Of a stretch of DNA of 64,000 bases, positions 34,537 through 43,619 are shown one piece after another. The stretch covers positions 1-64,000 of the forward strand of contig NZ_BCYQ01000009.1 of assembly GCF_001598275.1 (NCBI RefSeq). The letters run 5' to 3'. The notes beneath the pieces were generated by a model. It ran no database searches, was not told the DNA's origin, and worked only from the letters and a program-made list of their open reading frames with translations. The position numbers were made by a program, and so were the translations under genes. This DNA comes from Moraxella oblonga NBRC 102422. Lineage in GTDB: Bacteria > Pseudomonadota > Gammaproteobacteria > Pseudomonadales > Moraxellaceae. Within the stretch, counting starts at the first letter, position 1; every line of letters begins with the position of its first letter.

Positions 34537-34837
34537 GCGTATCTGCCTGTGGTAGGACTTGCACAAAAGGGCGAACGTCCACATGACTGTATACACCGCC
34601 ATGCAAATACGGCTCATCAGCAACCCATGCCCGTGCTTGCTCGATGTCGTCAAAATGGGCAATGATAAGACTACCGCTCATGGCGGGTTCACCGTGAGAT
34701 ATGGGTGTAGGACCTGCCACAACAATGCGGTTCTGGGCGTGTAGGGCGGTCAGGCGTTCTACATGAGCAGGGCGAATTTCGGATCGTTTGGCAGTACTGT
34801 CCGCCACATCATGTCCAATAATAGCAAATAAAGGCAT
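34529..34837 (-). CDS. yciI: YciI family protein
   Basis: Small ferredoxin-like-fold protein of about 102 residues; E. coli YciI is a homodimeric enzyme-like protein of unknown role. The family layout is clear: MPLFAIIGHDVADSTAKRSE, then RPAHVERLTALHAQ, GPTPISHGEPAMSGSLIIAH, and AWVADEPYLHGGVY. The His-Asp pair near the N-terminus is conserved in the family. I start at ATG 34837. The overlap with the next gene is 8 bases. Confidence 0.88.
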   Translation of the reverse strand: MPLFAIIGHDVADSTAKRSEIRPAHVERLTALHAQNRIVVAGPTPISHGEPAMSGSLIIAHFDDIEQARAWVADEPYLHGGVYSHVDVRPFVQVLPQADTHE

Positions 34838-34886
34838 AATCATTCCTCATGTTTGTTAAAGTATATTTGGGTTATTTTTTGGTGGT

Positions 34887-35495
34887 TTATTCTATTTTAA
34901 AGTGTTTGCGAAGTATGATAAACATAGCTATCATAAAGGTTATCATCACAATCATATCACCAAAGGCGGTAAATTCTCCCCAATATTCGCCTCCTTTAAA
35001 GATAAAGGCAAAAAATGTATGTAGGCTTGCCATTAAGACAAATAGTCCCACCCATGCCCAGTTGAGTTTTGTCCAACCTGATTGGGATAAACTTAAAATG
35101 GGGTCAAATAACTTATGAATGATGGGCTGTTTATTTTTGTTAAATAAGGGTGAGATGGCAAGTCCGATGGCAAAAGCAAGATTAATCAGTACTGCTTTTA
35201 AGCGAATGTAGTAATCATCGCTTAAAGCTAATGTTAGACCACCAAACACTACTGTCATGAGCAGAACAAACCACTGCTGTTTGTCCAAGCGAAATTTTTG
35301 ACTGATAAATAAATAGCCATATACAAGCAAGGTGGCGATGACCAGTCCAAGTGTACCCACCAAAATGTGATTGTTATCTACGCCACCTGATAGCCCAAAT
35401 GTGGTTAAAAGTGGGTGGTTGGCATCCATTTTATCGGTTTTTTTATAAAGGATAAAAAATATGATGAGTGGAATAAAATCAAGTAGGGGTTTCAT
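34887..35495 (-). CDS. yciB: Septation protein A (YciB family)
   Basis: Inner-membrane protein of 202 residues with about five or six helices; YciB is linked to cell envelope and septation in enterobacteria. MKPLLDFIPLIIFFILYK at the N-terminus and the ending AFGDMIVMITFMIAMFIILR-like helix match the family. It is upstream of yciI in the same direction (50-base gap), a common yciB-yciI neighbourhood, and is followed by the tRNA-Glu gene on the same strand upstream of it. Confidence 0.88.
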   Translation of the reverse strand: MKPLLDFIPLIIFFILYKKTDKMDANHPLLTTFGLSGGVDNNHILVGTLGLVIATLLVYGYLFISQKFRLDKQQWFVLLMTVVFGGLTLALSDDYYIRLKAVLINLAFAIGLAISPLFNKNKQPIIHKLFDPILSLSQSGWTKLNWAWVGLFVLMASLHTFFAFIFKGGEYWGEFTAFGDMIVMITFMIAMFIILRKHFKIE

Positions 35496-35566
35496 GGGTA
35501 TTTTGGTTTGGTAAAATGGTTATTTTACATGGTTTTGGTGGAAAAAACCACCGCCATTCAAACAAA

Positions 35567-35593
35567 AATCCCTAAGCTCATTGCTTAGGGATT
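35567..35593 (-). terminator. Terminator after tRNA-Glu
   Basis: AATCCCTAAGC pairs with GCTTAGGGATT around a 5-base loop, with a T-run on the minus strand. It lies 8 bases beyond the 3-prime CCA end of the tRNA. Confidence 0.75.
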
Positions 35594-35600
35594 ATAAAAT

Positions 35601-35676
35601 TGGCACTCCATAGGGGATTCGAACCCCTGTTACCGCCGTGAAAGGGCGATGTCCTAGGCCTCTAGACGAATGGAGC
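35601..35676 (-). tRNA. tRNA-Glu (anticodon TTC)
   Basis: 76 bases on the minus strand. Anticodon loop CTTTCAC, T-loop GGTTCGAATCC, D-stem GTCTAGAGG, and encoded CCA. The acceptor arms GCTCCAT and ATGGAGT pair, with a G-U first pair. It is the substrate of the mnmA and mnmC modification pathway encoded in this window. Confidence 0.97.
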
Positions 35677-35829
35677 ATCTTAACTTTTGAACGCTTTCAC
35701 CGTATCTCTCAAAAGTGGCGTTATTATAGCAAATTATTTGTATCCGTCAAGGAAAATTTTTCTAAAATGATTAAAAAGTTTATAACTTTATGAATATTAA
35801 TCATTTTTTAAAGATTAATTTTTGACAAA

Positions 35830-36318
35830 TTAATCTTTAAAGTTGTTGAATTGTAGTGGTACACCAAAAGATTTTTCCTTTAAAAACGCCATGCACGCTT
35901 GTAGATTGTCTTTTTTCTTGTCAGATACACGGATTTTGTCGCCTTGAATGCTGGCTGATACTTTTAAATCACTTTCTTTGACGGCTTTACTGATTTTTTT
36001 GGCGGTGTCTGAATCTAGACCATCTTTTAGATTGATGGTTTGTTTGGTATGTTTGCCTGACCCTACTTTTTCTTTTGGGTCTAAACATTGCAAATCCACG
36101 CCACGTTTGATGAGTTGTTTTTCAAAAATGGCATAGACGTTGTCAGCTTGTAATTCGTTGTCGCAGGTTATGGTTACGGTTTTGTTTTTGTCGTTAAGCT
36201 CTACTGTGATGTCGCTACCTTTGAAGTCAAAGCGAGTAGCAATTTCTTTATCGGTATTGCCAATGGCATTGCGGACTTCTTGGATATTTAATTCTGAAAC
36301 GATGTCAAATGAGGGCAT
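35830..36318 (-). CDS. yajQ: YajQ family nucleotide-binding protein
   Basis: About 162 residues. MPSFDIVSELNIQEVRNAIG, TRFDFKGSDITVELNDKNKT and CMAFLKEKSFGVPLQFNNFK are diagnostic of the family. YajQ proteins bind nucleotides including cyclic di-GMP in Xanthomonas and are linked to virulence regulation there. It stands alone with about 30 bases to the rnt gene on the same strand. Confidence 0.94.
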   Translation of the reverse strand: MPSFDIVSELNIQEVRNAIGNTDKEIATRFDFKGSDITVELNDKNKTVTITCDNELQADNVYAIFEKQLIKRGVDLQCLDPKEKVGSGKHTKQTINLKDGLDSDTAKKISKAVKESDLKVSASIQGDKIRVSDKKKDNLQACMAFLKEKSFGVPLQFNNFKD

Positions 36319-36350
36319 GATTTTCTCCTTTAAATGGTTTTAATAAGATA

Positions 36351-37019
36351 TTACAAAACTTCATCATGATTTGTGTCGGTCTGCGTCTCGCAGGCAATCG
36401 GCAACATTGGCAGTTCATTAAAAATTTGACAAAACAGCTCTGCCGTCTTTTGGGTGTCGTACAAAGCAGAATGGGCGTGGTCGTTGTCAAATTCAATTCC
36501 CGCCATTTTGCAAGTTTTGGCAAGTACGGTATGCCCATAAGCCAAAGCCGATAGACTTGCGGTATCTAGCACGCTAAAGGCGTGAAAGGGCGATTGGCTT
36601 TTTGAGTTGGTGCGGGCAATTAAGGCATTTAAAAACGCCAAATCAAAATGGGCATTGTGTCCAACCAAAATACATTGACGGCAACCGTGGGCGTTTTTGA
36701 TTTCTTTTAGTGCCTTAAAAATCTTGCGAATGGCTTGCTTTTCATCTTGGGCAATGCTTTTTCTAAATGGGCTATCTAGTTTGATGCCTGTAAATTCCAA
36801 AGATGATTGTTCCAAGTTTGCCCCAGCAAAAGGCTCAAGATGGGCATTAAAAGCCTCGCCTTGATACAATTTGCCTGTTTCATTCATCAAAATTGGAATG
36901 CAGGCAATCTCAAGCAGAGCGTCTGTTTGGGCGTTAAAGCCTGCCGTTTCCACATCAACAACAACAGGCATAAAGCCACGAAAGCGTTTGGCAAGGGGGG
37001 ATTTTTCTTTATCGCTCAT
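36351..37019 (-). CDS. rnt: Ribonuclease T
   Basis: DEDD-family 3'-5' exonuclease that trims tRNA and other stable RNAs. Exo[12 protein letters not shown] holds the D and E, ExoII shows [15 protein letters not shown], and ExoIII shows [13 protein letters not shown]. About 222 residues from ATG 37019, which overlaps the pyrC stop (ATGA). The last 20 residues are variable. It is coupled with pyrC. Confidence 0.94.
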   Translation of the reverse strand: MSDKEKSPLAKRFRGFMPVVVDVETAGFNAQTDALLEIACIPILMNETGKLYQGEAFNAHLEPFAGANLEQSSLEFTGIKLDSPFRKSIAQDEKQAIRKIFKALKEIKNAHGCRQCILVGHNAHFDLAFLNALIARTNSKSQSPFHAFSVLDTASLSALAYGHTVLAKTCKMAGIEFDNDHAHSALYDTQKTAELFCQIFNELPMLPIACETQTDTNHDEVL

Positions 37020-38095
37020 TGTACCGACCACGCCAAAGTTTGTCCTGCCATTAGAGGGGTTAGATGTTTGCCATCAAGGTAGGGGTAATTATCAGGGATT
37101 AATTGTTCTTTTTTGATAAGGGTAATGGTGTTTTGATTGACGGGCAAGCCGTAAAATAAAGCCCCAAAACGACTTGCAAAATTTTCAAGTTTATCAAGAG
37201 CATCCACACTTTCAAAGGCGGTGGCATACAAAGCTAAGGCGTGTGGGGCGGAATAACAGCCAGCACAGCCACAAGCATTCTCTTTGGTGTGGGTTGCGTG
37301 TGGGGCAGAGTCCGTGCCTAAGAAAAATTTGGGATTGCCAGAGGTGGCAACTTCCAAAAGGCGTTTTTGGTGTGTTGCTCGCTTTAAGATTGGCAGGCAA
37401 TAAAAGTGCGGTTTGACACCACCAACCAGCAAATGATTGCGGTTAAAAAGCAAATGTTGGGGGGTAATGGTTGCCCCAATATGCTGACCTTGTGCCAAAC
37501 AAAAGTCGGCAGCATCGGCAGTGGTGATATGCTCCATTACGATTTTAAGATTGGGGAAATTTTTGATGATAACAGATAAAATTTCGTCCAAAAAGCGTTT
37601 TTCACGGTCAAAAATATCAACATCGCTATGGGTTACTTCACCGTGAACCAGCAGGGGAATGCCGTGCTTTTGCATTGCTTCAAATACTGCCCCACGCCCC
37701 AAAATGTTGGTAACGCCATCGGCTGAATTGGTCGTTGCACCAGCAGGGTAGAGCTTGACGGCTTGCACCACGCCTGATGCTTTGGCACTGGCAATTTCAT
37801 CGGCACTGGTGTGGTCAGTAAGATATAAAACCATTCTTGGGTCAAATGTTGCCTTTTTGTGTTCATCAATATCTGCCTGTGCCAATGCCGTCAAAATCCG
37901 CTCACGGTAGGCAATCGCTTCAAGGGTTGTTTTGATGGGCGGGACAAGGTTTGGCATACAAATGACACGGTGAAAGCTCATCGCTGCGTGCGGTACGGTG
38001 GTGGCAAGCGCTTCATTATCTCGTAAGTGGATGTGCCAATCGTCTGGGGCGGTGATGACAAGTTTTTGGGTTAAAGTGGGCATGGGTATGGTCAT
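37016..38095 (-). CDS. pyrC: Dihydroorotase
   Basis: Zinc amidohydrolase of pyrimidine synthesis. Visible metal ligands: DWHIHLRD near residue 19, the carboxylated Lys in [14 protein letters not shown], the His in VHGEVTH and MEHITT, and Asp in LGTDSAPHA. About 359 residues, a class II type as in E. coli. It is upstream of and overlaps rnt by 4 bases. It follows a tRNA-Ser gene on the same strand. Confidence 0.96.
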   Translation of the reverse strand: MTIPMPTLTQKLVITAPDDWHIHLRDNEALATTVPHAAMSFHRVICMPNLVPPIKTTLEAIAYRERILTALAQADIDEHKKATFDPRMVLYLTDHTSADEIASAKASGVVQAVKLYPAGATTNSADGVTNILGRGAVFEAMQKHGIPLLVHGEVTHSDVDIFDREKRFLDEILSVIIKNFPNLKIVMEHITTADAADFCLAQGQHIGATITPQHLLFNRNHLLVGGVKPHFYCLPILKRATHQKRLLEVATSGNPKFFLGTDSAPHATHTKENACGCAGCYSAPHALALYATAFESVDALDKLENFASRFGALFYGLPVNQNTITLIKKEQLIPDNYPYLDGKHLTPLMAGQTLAWSVQ

Positions 38096-38191
38096 GGCAA
38101 ACTTGATGAGGATGGAATTGATATTTTAAGGGTTGGAGGAATTTTGTCAAGGTAAAAATATGGCTAATTTTATCACTGTATCGGTAATAAA

Positions 38192-38215
38192 AAACCGCCC
38201 AATTAAGGGCGGTTT
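38192..38215 (-). terminator. Terminator after tRNA-Ser
   Basis: AAACCGCCC and GGGCGGTTT (38192-38200 and 38207-38215) form a perfect hairpin followed by TTTTT on the minus strand. Confidence 0.8.
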
Positions 38216-38222
38216 CATATAA

Positions 38223-38312
38223 TGGCGGAAGCTGAGAGATTCGAACTCTCGGAGGACTCGCACCCTCGCCGGTTTTCAAGACCGGTGCATTCAACCGCTC
38301 TGCCAAGCTTCC
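38223..38312 (-). tRNA. tRNA-Ser (anticodon TGA)
   Basis: 90 bases on the minus strand with the long class II variable arm, anticodon loop CTTGAAA, T-loop AGTTCGAATCT and encoded CCA. The acceptor arms GGAAGCT and AGCTTCC pair. A terminator follows. Confidence 0.96.
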
Positions 38313-38389
38313 AATGAGTGCGTATTATATAGAAAAATTGGCATATTGCAAGCACTTTTTTAAAAAAGTTGCTAAATTTTTGATTTTAA

Positions 38390-39100
38390 TCAAAAAAATG
38401 AAAAGACTTTGGGCTGTCGTCTGGGTGTGCTAATCTCTTCAATGGTGATTTGGTTGGCGGTTCGGCAGTTTTTTTGGGGGTGAAAAATATCTCGTGCCAA
38501 TGCCACTATTTCGTAGATTGTTCTGCGTGAGTGAATCAAGTTGTTGTCTATATTTGTCCATGAGGTTGGCATGGCAAGGGGGGCAGGCTGTGGTATCGTG
38601 GCAACCCCTGCTTTGGCAAATTGGCGTCTGGCTCGTGCCATGTGATAGCGGTCTGTGACTAAATAGACGCTGTCGGTTAGCTCGTGATGGGTGAGCAGTT
38701 TGGCGGTAAAAATGGCATTTTCGCAGGTATTCATACTAGCGTTGTCGCTGATGATGGCAGCATGAGGCAAGGAGGCTTTGATGTGTTCGTGCATCCATGG
38801 GGATTCTGCACCACTGGTGATGATGGGTAGTGGTTGTTGCGAATACATGGCAATGGCGGAATCAGCACGGCTTTGGCTATAATGGTTGAGTGCGATGTCT
38901 TGGTTTTTTTTGGTTAGCCCTCCTCCCAATACGGTGATGGCGGTGGCAGTGGTGGGGGTTTTGAGGGTAAATTTGCTAAATGTATCTAGTGCCAATACAC
39001 CCACGTCTGAAAAAATGGGTGTAAATACCGATAAGGTAACCAGTGAGCTAAATATCATCAGCACCCTGACAAACCGCCAAATTTTTCGCCAAGCCCCCAT
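38390..39100 (-). CDS. YdcF/ElyC-like DUF218 family protein
   Basis: About 236 residues with a hydrophobic N-terminal segment (residues 10-30) and a DUF218 domain: AITVLGGGLTKKNQDIALNH, RADSAIAMY, ITSGAES, SMNTCENAIFTAKLL, LVTDRYHMARARRQFAKAG, and HSRRTIYEIVALARDIF. The family includes envelope proteins such as ElyC, implicated in peptidoglycan synthesis in E. coli. I start at ATG 39100 (MGAWRK), two bases after the murB stop. Cell-wall location fits the murB neighbour. Confidence 0.85.
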   Translation of the reverse strand: MGAWRKIWRFVRVLMIFSSLVTLSVFTPIFSDVGVLALDTFSKFTLKTPTTATAITVLGGGLTKKNQDIALNHYSQSRADSAIAMYSQQPLPIITSGAESPWMHEHIKASLPHAAIISDNASMNTCENAIFTAKLLTHHELTDSVYLVTDRYHMARARRQFAKAGVATIPQPAPLAMPTSWTNIDNNLIHSRRTIYEIVALARDIFHPQKNCRTANQITIEEISTPRRQPKVFSFF

Positions 39101-39102
39101 GA

Positions 39103-40158
39103 CTAATCTACCCAAACAGGCTCACGCACCAAATTAATACCAAATTTATCATGTACTGCCATGATGATAAAATCTTGGGCGGTTTTAATGTCTTGTTGTG
39201 TGGCGACATATGGAGCGTGATTGGTGAGTACCAAGGCTTGGTTTTGGTGAGTGAGAATGGGGAAAATGCCTTTGCCCTTTAAGCCTGCTTTGTCAATCAG
39301 CCAACCTGCGGGTAGTTTGACAAGGTCATCATTAACGGGGTAGCTAGGTAAGTCAGCAAATTTCTCTTTTAAATGGATAAAATCCTGCATGGGGATAATG
39401 GGATTTTGGAAAAATGAGCCACAATTTGCCAAAACCGTAGGGTCTGGTAATTTAGCTTGACGAATTTGCACCACTGCATTAAATACATCAATAGGGTGGG
39501 GCGTGGGGCGTGCGTTTTGGTTGGCAAAATGCTGGGCGACTTGTGCCAAATCACCATAATTTGTAATAACTTTGTCAGTATTTTTGTGAAGTTTGAATAT
39601 CACATGACTAATCAAGTAGCGGTTTGGGTTGTCTTTAAAAATGCTGTGGCGATAATCAAAATGACAATCAGTATTATCAAACGTACATTGCTTGCCACTT
39701 GTTAAATCGATGGCGATGACTTTTTCAATAAAATCAGAGACTTGTATGCCGTATGCTCCGATGTTTTGGATAGGGCAGGCTCCCACCAATCCAGGTATGA
39801 GAGCGAGATTTTCAAGCCCATACCAACCTCTATTTAGGCAGGTTTGTATAAACGTGTGCCAATGTTCACCGCAAGCGACCTGTACCGTAATGTCGTTATC
39901 ATTCTCATTTATGATATCAATGCCTATGAGTTTGGGTAGTAGCACCATCGCATGAAGTTTGCTTGGTAAAATTACATTGCTACCACCTGACAACACAAAC
40001 AATGGCAAGCCATGCTCTTTGGCGACATTATTTGCAAAGATAATATCATCACATAATGTCTTGGCATCATCAAGTGGTAGGGCATAACGTGCCATGCAGG
40101 ATAATGCCATGGTGTTGTGGTGGGATAAGTCGTAGTCAAGGATAAGGCGGTGTGTCAT
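39103..40158 (-). CDS. murB: UDP-N-acetylenolpyruvoylglucosamine reductase
   Basis: FAD-dependent enzyme of peptidoglycan precursor synthesis. FAD-binding LSGGSNVILP near the N-terminus, IPGLVGACPIQNIGAYG, FDYRHSIFK, NCGSFFQNP with the catalytic Ser, and LPAGWLIDKAGLKG are visible. About 351 residues from ATG 40158, overlapping the upstream phosphatase stop by ATGA. It belongs with the ElyC-like gene immediately downstream. Confidence 0.96.
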   Translation of the reverse strand: MTHRLILDYDLSHHNTMALSCMARYALPLDDAKTLCDDIIFANNVAKEHGLPLFVLSGGSNVILPSKLHAMVLLPKLIGIDIINENDNDITVQVACGEHWHTFIQTCLNRGWYGLENLALIPGLVGACPIQNIGAYGIQVSDFIEKVIAIDLTSGKQCTFDNTDCHFDYRHSIFKDNPNRYLISHVIFKLHKNTDKVITNYGDLAQVAQHFANQNARPTPHPIDVFNAVVQIRQAKLPDPTVLANCGSFFQNPIIPMQDFIHLKEKFADLPSYPVNDDLVKLPAGWLIDKAGLKGKGIFPILTHQNQALVLTNHAPYVATQQDIKTAQDFIIMAVHDKFGINLVREPVWVD

Positions 40159-40607
40159 TGGGGGTGTTTCCAAGTATCAATCCAGTGTTTGCTGGCTTGC
40201 TCAATATGCTCAAACATCACATCAAAGTCGCTGATGTTGCCATAATAGGGGTCAGCCACAGGTGTGCGGTCAAATGCTCCCACACGAGCGGTGGCATTAG
40301 CAGGCATGATTTTGCGGATATCGTCTAGGTTGTTTTTGTCCATCGCAAAGATAACATCAAAATCATAAAAATCTTGTATGGTAAGCTGTCTGGCTCGCAA
40401 ATGCGACAGTTTATAACCCAAACCTTCGCCCACTTCTATGGCTCGGCTGTCAGGGGCTTTGCCCACATGATAATCGGCTGTTCCTGCTGAATCAAAGTGG
40501 ATTTTGAGAAAATTGTCATGGGCAAGTTTGGTCATCACTGCCTCAGCAGAGGGGCTACGGCAGATGTTGCCAAGACAAACAAACAAAACAGAACGGGGTG
40601 TGTTCAT
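40155..40607 (-). CDS. Low molecular weight protein-tyrosine phosphatase
   Basis: 150 residues. The active-site loop VCLGNICRSPSAEAV (CX5R) is near the N-terminus and the general acid is in DPYYG near residue 120. FDSAGTADYHVG and HLRARQLTI are typical. These phosphatases may act on tyrosine kinases of exopolysaccharide systems or other targets; no kinase gene is nearby. Coupled to murB by a 4-base overlap. Confidence 0.93.
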   Translation of the reverse strand: MNTPRSVLFVCLGNICRSPSAEAVMTKLAHDNFLKIHFDSAGTADYHVGKAPDSRAIEVGEGLGYKLSHLRARQLTIQDFYDFDVIFAMDKNNLDDIRKIMPANATARVGAFDRTPVADPYYGNISDFDVMFEHIEQASKHWIDTWKHPQ

Positions 40608-40672
40608 GGCACGCTCCTTTGGGGTAATGGGTTATTGTAGCATATTTTGGGGTGGTGGGGGTGGGTTTTGGG

Positions 40673-41857
40673 TTAATGGGTTGTAAATAGGGATTTTTCA
40701 GGTGTAAACACATACTCTTTATAAAAAGTATCTATCGCTTTTCCTGTACCTCTTTGCCCATATCTATTGCCTTCCCAAGCCCATACTTCGCCATTTTTTG
40801 TTAGTAATGCGGATATATAGGCATTTCTTACAAAAGAAACAGCCATAAGATTGTTTGCGATAAGTGTGGGTTTGGTGATTTTATACATTGATGATTCGCC
40901 AGCATTTGGGCTTTTGCCCACCAAATAATCTCCCCAAATGTACAAATCACCATTAACGGTGTTTGCTGAGAAATTGGATATATTGACAACTTGTGATAAA
41001 CCCTTAACTCTTCTTGGCAATAAAAGTGCTTTATTATTGGTTTCTTCCGCTATTGTTTCTAAATCGCCCCAAGCCCAAACTGTACCATCATCAAGCAAGG
41101 CAAAATCTGTGATGCCATGAGCAAAATCTACCACTTTTTTATCAAAAGGAATTTGACATATCTCGCCTTGTTCTGATTGATGAGTTTTTTGAAAACCTTC
41201 CTTGCAAGCTGTTGTAAAAAGATTGCCATCTTTGTCTAAGGCTAAAATATAGCCAGAATTGGCATCTACCCTAGCAATGTTTTTTAATCCTGAAATTTTG
41301 ATTGGTGCTGATACTTGTTTGTCTTGTAAATTTTTTAAAATTTTCCATTCATTACTTCCCAAATAGAACACTTCGCCATTTTTGTTTAAAAATACAGATG
41401 AGCCAGAACCAGCACTAATATCCACGATATCCTCCACCCCCTCTATCCTCCTAGGTTTATAGATAAAATCACTGTCATCATTGGGGTCTACATAACCATC
41501 ATAATTACTTCCCCAACCCCAGACACTGCCGTCCTTTTTAAGCATTAGTATGTGTCCAATACCAGCTGAAACAGCAACCACATCAGTTATGCCTTCTACC
41601 TGCTTTGGGGTAGGGTCAAATCCACCCGATGCAATATTGCCACTACTGCCATCCCAAGTCCATAATGTCCCATCGTCTTTTACGCCAACAGCAGTTGTGG
41701 CAGTCATCGCTACTTTTTTAGGTTCTATGATAATGTCTAAAGGTTTTTCTAATGGCGTGTCAGGAATGTTGGCGGTGGGGTATTTGTCATTACAAGCTGT
41801 TAGGGCAACAGATAGACATAAAAAAAGAGCGGATAGAATTTTAGTGGGTGTTAACAT
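40673..41857 (-). CDS. RCC1-repeat lipoprotein
   Basis: 394 residues. Signal peptide with lipobox LTAC (C22). The mature protein holds beta-propeller-type RCC1 repeats: VGVKDDGTLWTWDG, LMLKKDGSVWGWGSNYDG, VFLNKNGEVFYLGSN, ALDKDGNLFTT, ALLDDGTVWAWGD, LLTKNGEVWAWEGNRYGQRG. It is a likely secreted or outer-membrane lipoprotein of unknown binding role. RCC1 domains are uncommon in this kind of genome. Confidence 0.85.
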   Translation of the reverse strand: MLTPTKILSALFLCLSVALTACNDKYPTANIPDTPLEKPLDIIIEPKKVAMTATTAVGVKDDGTLWTWDGSSGNIASGGFDPTPKQVEGITDVVAVSAGIGHILMLKKDGSVWGWGSNYDGYVDPNDDSDFIYKPRRIEGVEDIVDISAGSGSSVFLNKNGEVFYLGSNEWKILKNLQDKQVSAPIKISGLKNIARVDANSGYILALDKDGNLFTTACKEGFQKTHQSEQGEICQIPFDKKVVDFAHGITDFALLDDGTVWAWGDLETIAEETNNKALLLPRRVKGLSQVVNISNFSANTVNGDLYIWGDYLVGKSPNAGESSMYKITKPTLIANNLMAVSFVRNAYISALLTKNGEVWAWEGNRYGQRGTGKAIDTFYKEYVFTPEKSLFTTH

Positions 41858-42079
41858 GGTAACTTCTCCTTGTGAGGGCTTGTGGGATTATACGTTGGTT
41901 TGGGTGGTTTGTATAGCCAAATGTTGGGTGGTTATGATAAACTGCTCTGATAAATTTAAGTAACGTAATTTACCAAAAAATCACACAAACACCACCACAA
42001 ACTACAACCAATTATCTTGTGGTAAGGCAAGCGTTCTATAATCAAAATAATTTCCAACCGCTCTTTTTGAGGATTTTTT

Positions 42080-42313
42080 ATGAAAAAGTTATTCGTTGCC
42101 ATTTGTGGTGCAAGCCTGCTTTTGACCGCTTGTGCTACCACCAATCCACAAACCAACACCCAAACCCGTAATACTGTACTAGGTAGTGCTGCTATCGGTG
42201 CCGCCATCGGTGCATTGAGTCAAACTGATGACGGTGATCGCAAAGACATCGGTAAGGCTGCCGCCATCGGTGCGGTAACTGGTGCTGGTGCAGGTTATGC
42301 CATTACTCGCTAA
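42080..42313 (+). CDS. Glycine-zipper lipoprotein
   Basis: 77 residues. Signal and lipobox LLTAC (C18), a short Thr/Gln linker, then two glycine-rich helices (LGSAAIGAAIGAL and GKAAAIGAVTGAGAGYAI) of the type found in glycine-zipper 2TM lipoproteins such as OsmB. It is probably an outer-membrane lipoprotein. A terminator follows and the gene stands alone. Confidence 0.8.
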   Translation: MKKLFVAICGASLLLTACATTNPQTNTQTRNTVLGSAAIGAAIGALSQTDDGDRKDIGKAAAIGAVTGAGAGYAITR

Positions 42314-42328
42314 TATGATGAGATAAAA

Positions 42329-42354
42329 AACGCCCTAATGTGGGGCGTTTTTTT
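42329..42354 (+). terminator. Terminator of the glycine-zipper lipoprotein gene
   Basis: AACGCCC (42329-42335) and GGGCGTT (42343-42349) with a run of seven T. Confidence 0.85.
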
Positions 42355-42474
42355 ATTTGATGGATGAATTTTTCAAGGTTTCTTGTTAGGAAATGATACA
42401 TTTCCAAATATTGATTGTTTTTTGGTAAAATCCGTTTATAATGATAAAAATTTTCATTAACAAGAGAGACGATT

Positions 42475-43077
42475 ATGTCAAAAACTACCCTACAAACGGT
42501 TGCCGAAACTCGCCGTTCGGTCTATGCCCTAAACAAAAACCTACCCATCAGCACCAATGATATTAACCAAATCGTTGAGCATGCATTGCTACACACCCCA
42601 TCATCATTTAACTCTCAATCTACTCGCCTAGTGGTACTTCATGGGGCAGAGCATGAAAAGCTGTGGGAAATTGCTAAGGCTGAACTTGCCAAAATCGTCC
42701 CTGCTGACAAATTTGCCCCTACCGAAGCCAAGCTAAATATGTTTAAAGCAGGTGCGGGTACGGTGTTATTTTTTGAAGATACAGACGTGGTAAAAGGTCT
42801 ACAAGAGCAGTTTTCTGCCTATGCCGACAACTTCCCAATTTGGGCTGACCATGCCAATGCGATGACTCAATATGCCATTTGGACAACGCTTGCTAGTGAA
42901 AATGTGGGTGCAAACTTGCAACATTATAACCCTGTGATTGATGCCAAAGTGGCCAGCACTTGGGACATTCCAGCCAACTGGCAACTAAGAGCTCAGTTGG
43001 TGTTTGGTGGTATTGAAGCTCCTGCTGGTGAGAAAAGTTTCGCTCCTGTGGCAGACAGACTTAAAGTGTTTGGTTAA
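42475..43077 (+). CDS. Nitroreductase family protein
   Basis: Flavoprotein of the nitroreductase family, 200 residues. ETRRSVYALNKNLPIS, LLHTPSSFNSQSTRLVV, GTVLFFEDTDVV, FPIWADHANAMTQYAIWTTL and GANLQHYNPVID match the short NAD(P)H-dependent FMN nitroreductases (YdgI/Frm2-like). Substrate not inferable. Single gene, with GAGA ahead of the ATG. A perfect Fur or OxyR site was not seen. Confidence 0.88.
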   Translation: MSKTTLQTVAETRRSVYALNKNLPISTNDINQIVEHALLHTPSSFNSQSTRLVVLHGAEHEKLWEIAKAELAKIVPADKFAPTEAKLNMFKAGAGTVLFFEDTDVVKGLQEQFSAYADNFPIWADHANAMTQYAIWTTLASENVGANLQHYNPVIDAKVASTWDIPANWQLRAQLVFGGIEAPAGEKSFAPVADRLKVFG

Positions 43078-43162
43078 TTTATGGAGCAAAAAGAGATGGG
43101 AGACCATCTCTTTTTTTTGATTAAAGTACGCCTAGTACATTCAAATTTGATAGGGTTTTGAA

Positions 43163-43324
43163 GTGAATTGGGATAAAAATAAGAACAATCATACTTTTTT
43201 TAAAGAAAAGCTTGCAGTTGATATTCATCATGCCAACAAGAGCTTTGACGATAAAATCACCCAATCACCCAATCTGATAAAATTAAAATCAACCTTAATT
43301 TATGGAATTAAGTGGGCTAGGTAG
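43163..43324 (+). other. Small open frame in a long intergenic region (doubtful)
   Basis: A GTG-initiated frame of 53 codons (NWDKNKNNHTFFKEKLAVDI, then HHANKSFDDKITQSP) has protein-like composition but no ribosome binding site. The region 43078-43619 also holds a GTAGGGG and CCCCTAC hairpin (43493-43521) and the lon terminator. It may be a gene remnant; I see nothing else in it. Confidence 0.2.
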
Positions 43325-43583
43325 CCATTTTTAATGCAAAAACACAACTGTGTGCTATGTCAAGTGCCAACATGCGATAGAATGTTCTCTTATCTACTCT
43401 TTGCTAAGGGGGGTGGTATGTATTTTGGATTTATAATGTCATTCTAAAATATACCAAAACAATCTAAAATTACCACAAATTTATTTTCAGCGGTAGGGGC
43501 AAATTACAACTTATCCCCTACAATCCGTAGTGGATTTAAGTTCGTTGGGTATATATTCAAAGTTATTTTAACACCACAAAAAC

Positions 43584-43605
43584 AGGGCGGTATTGAAACC
43601 GCCCT
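43584..43605 (-). terminator. Terminator of lon
   Basis: On the minus strand AGGGCGGT (43605-43598) pairs with ACCGCCCT (43591-43584), followed by GTTTTTG. It lies 14 bases after the lon stop. Confidence 0.75.
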
Positions 43606-43619
43606 ATTTTGCCACTTCA

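Noticed and set aside
43163..43500. A transposase remnant in the nitroreductase-lon gap
   Set aside because: Short open frames have protein-like composition but no DDE motif and no terminal repeats.
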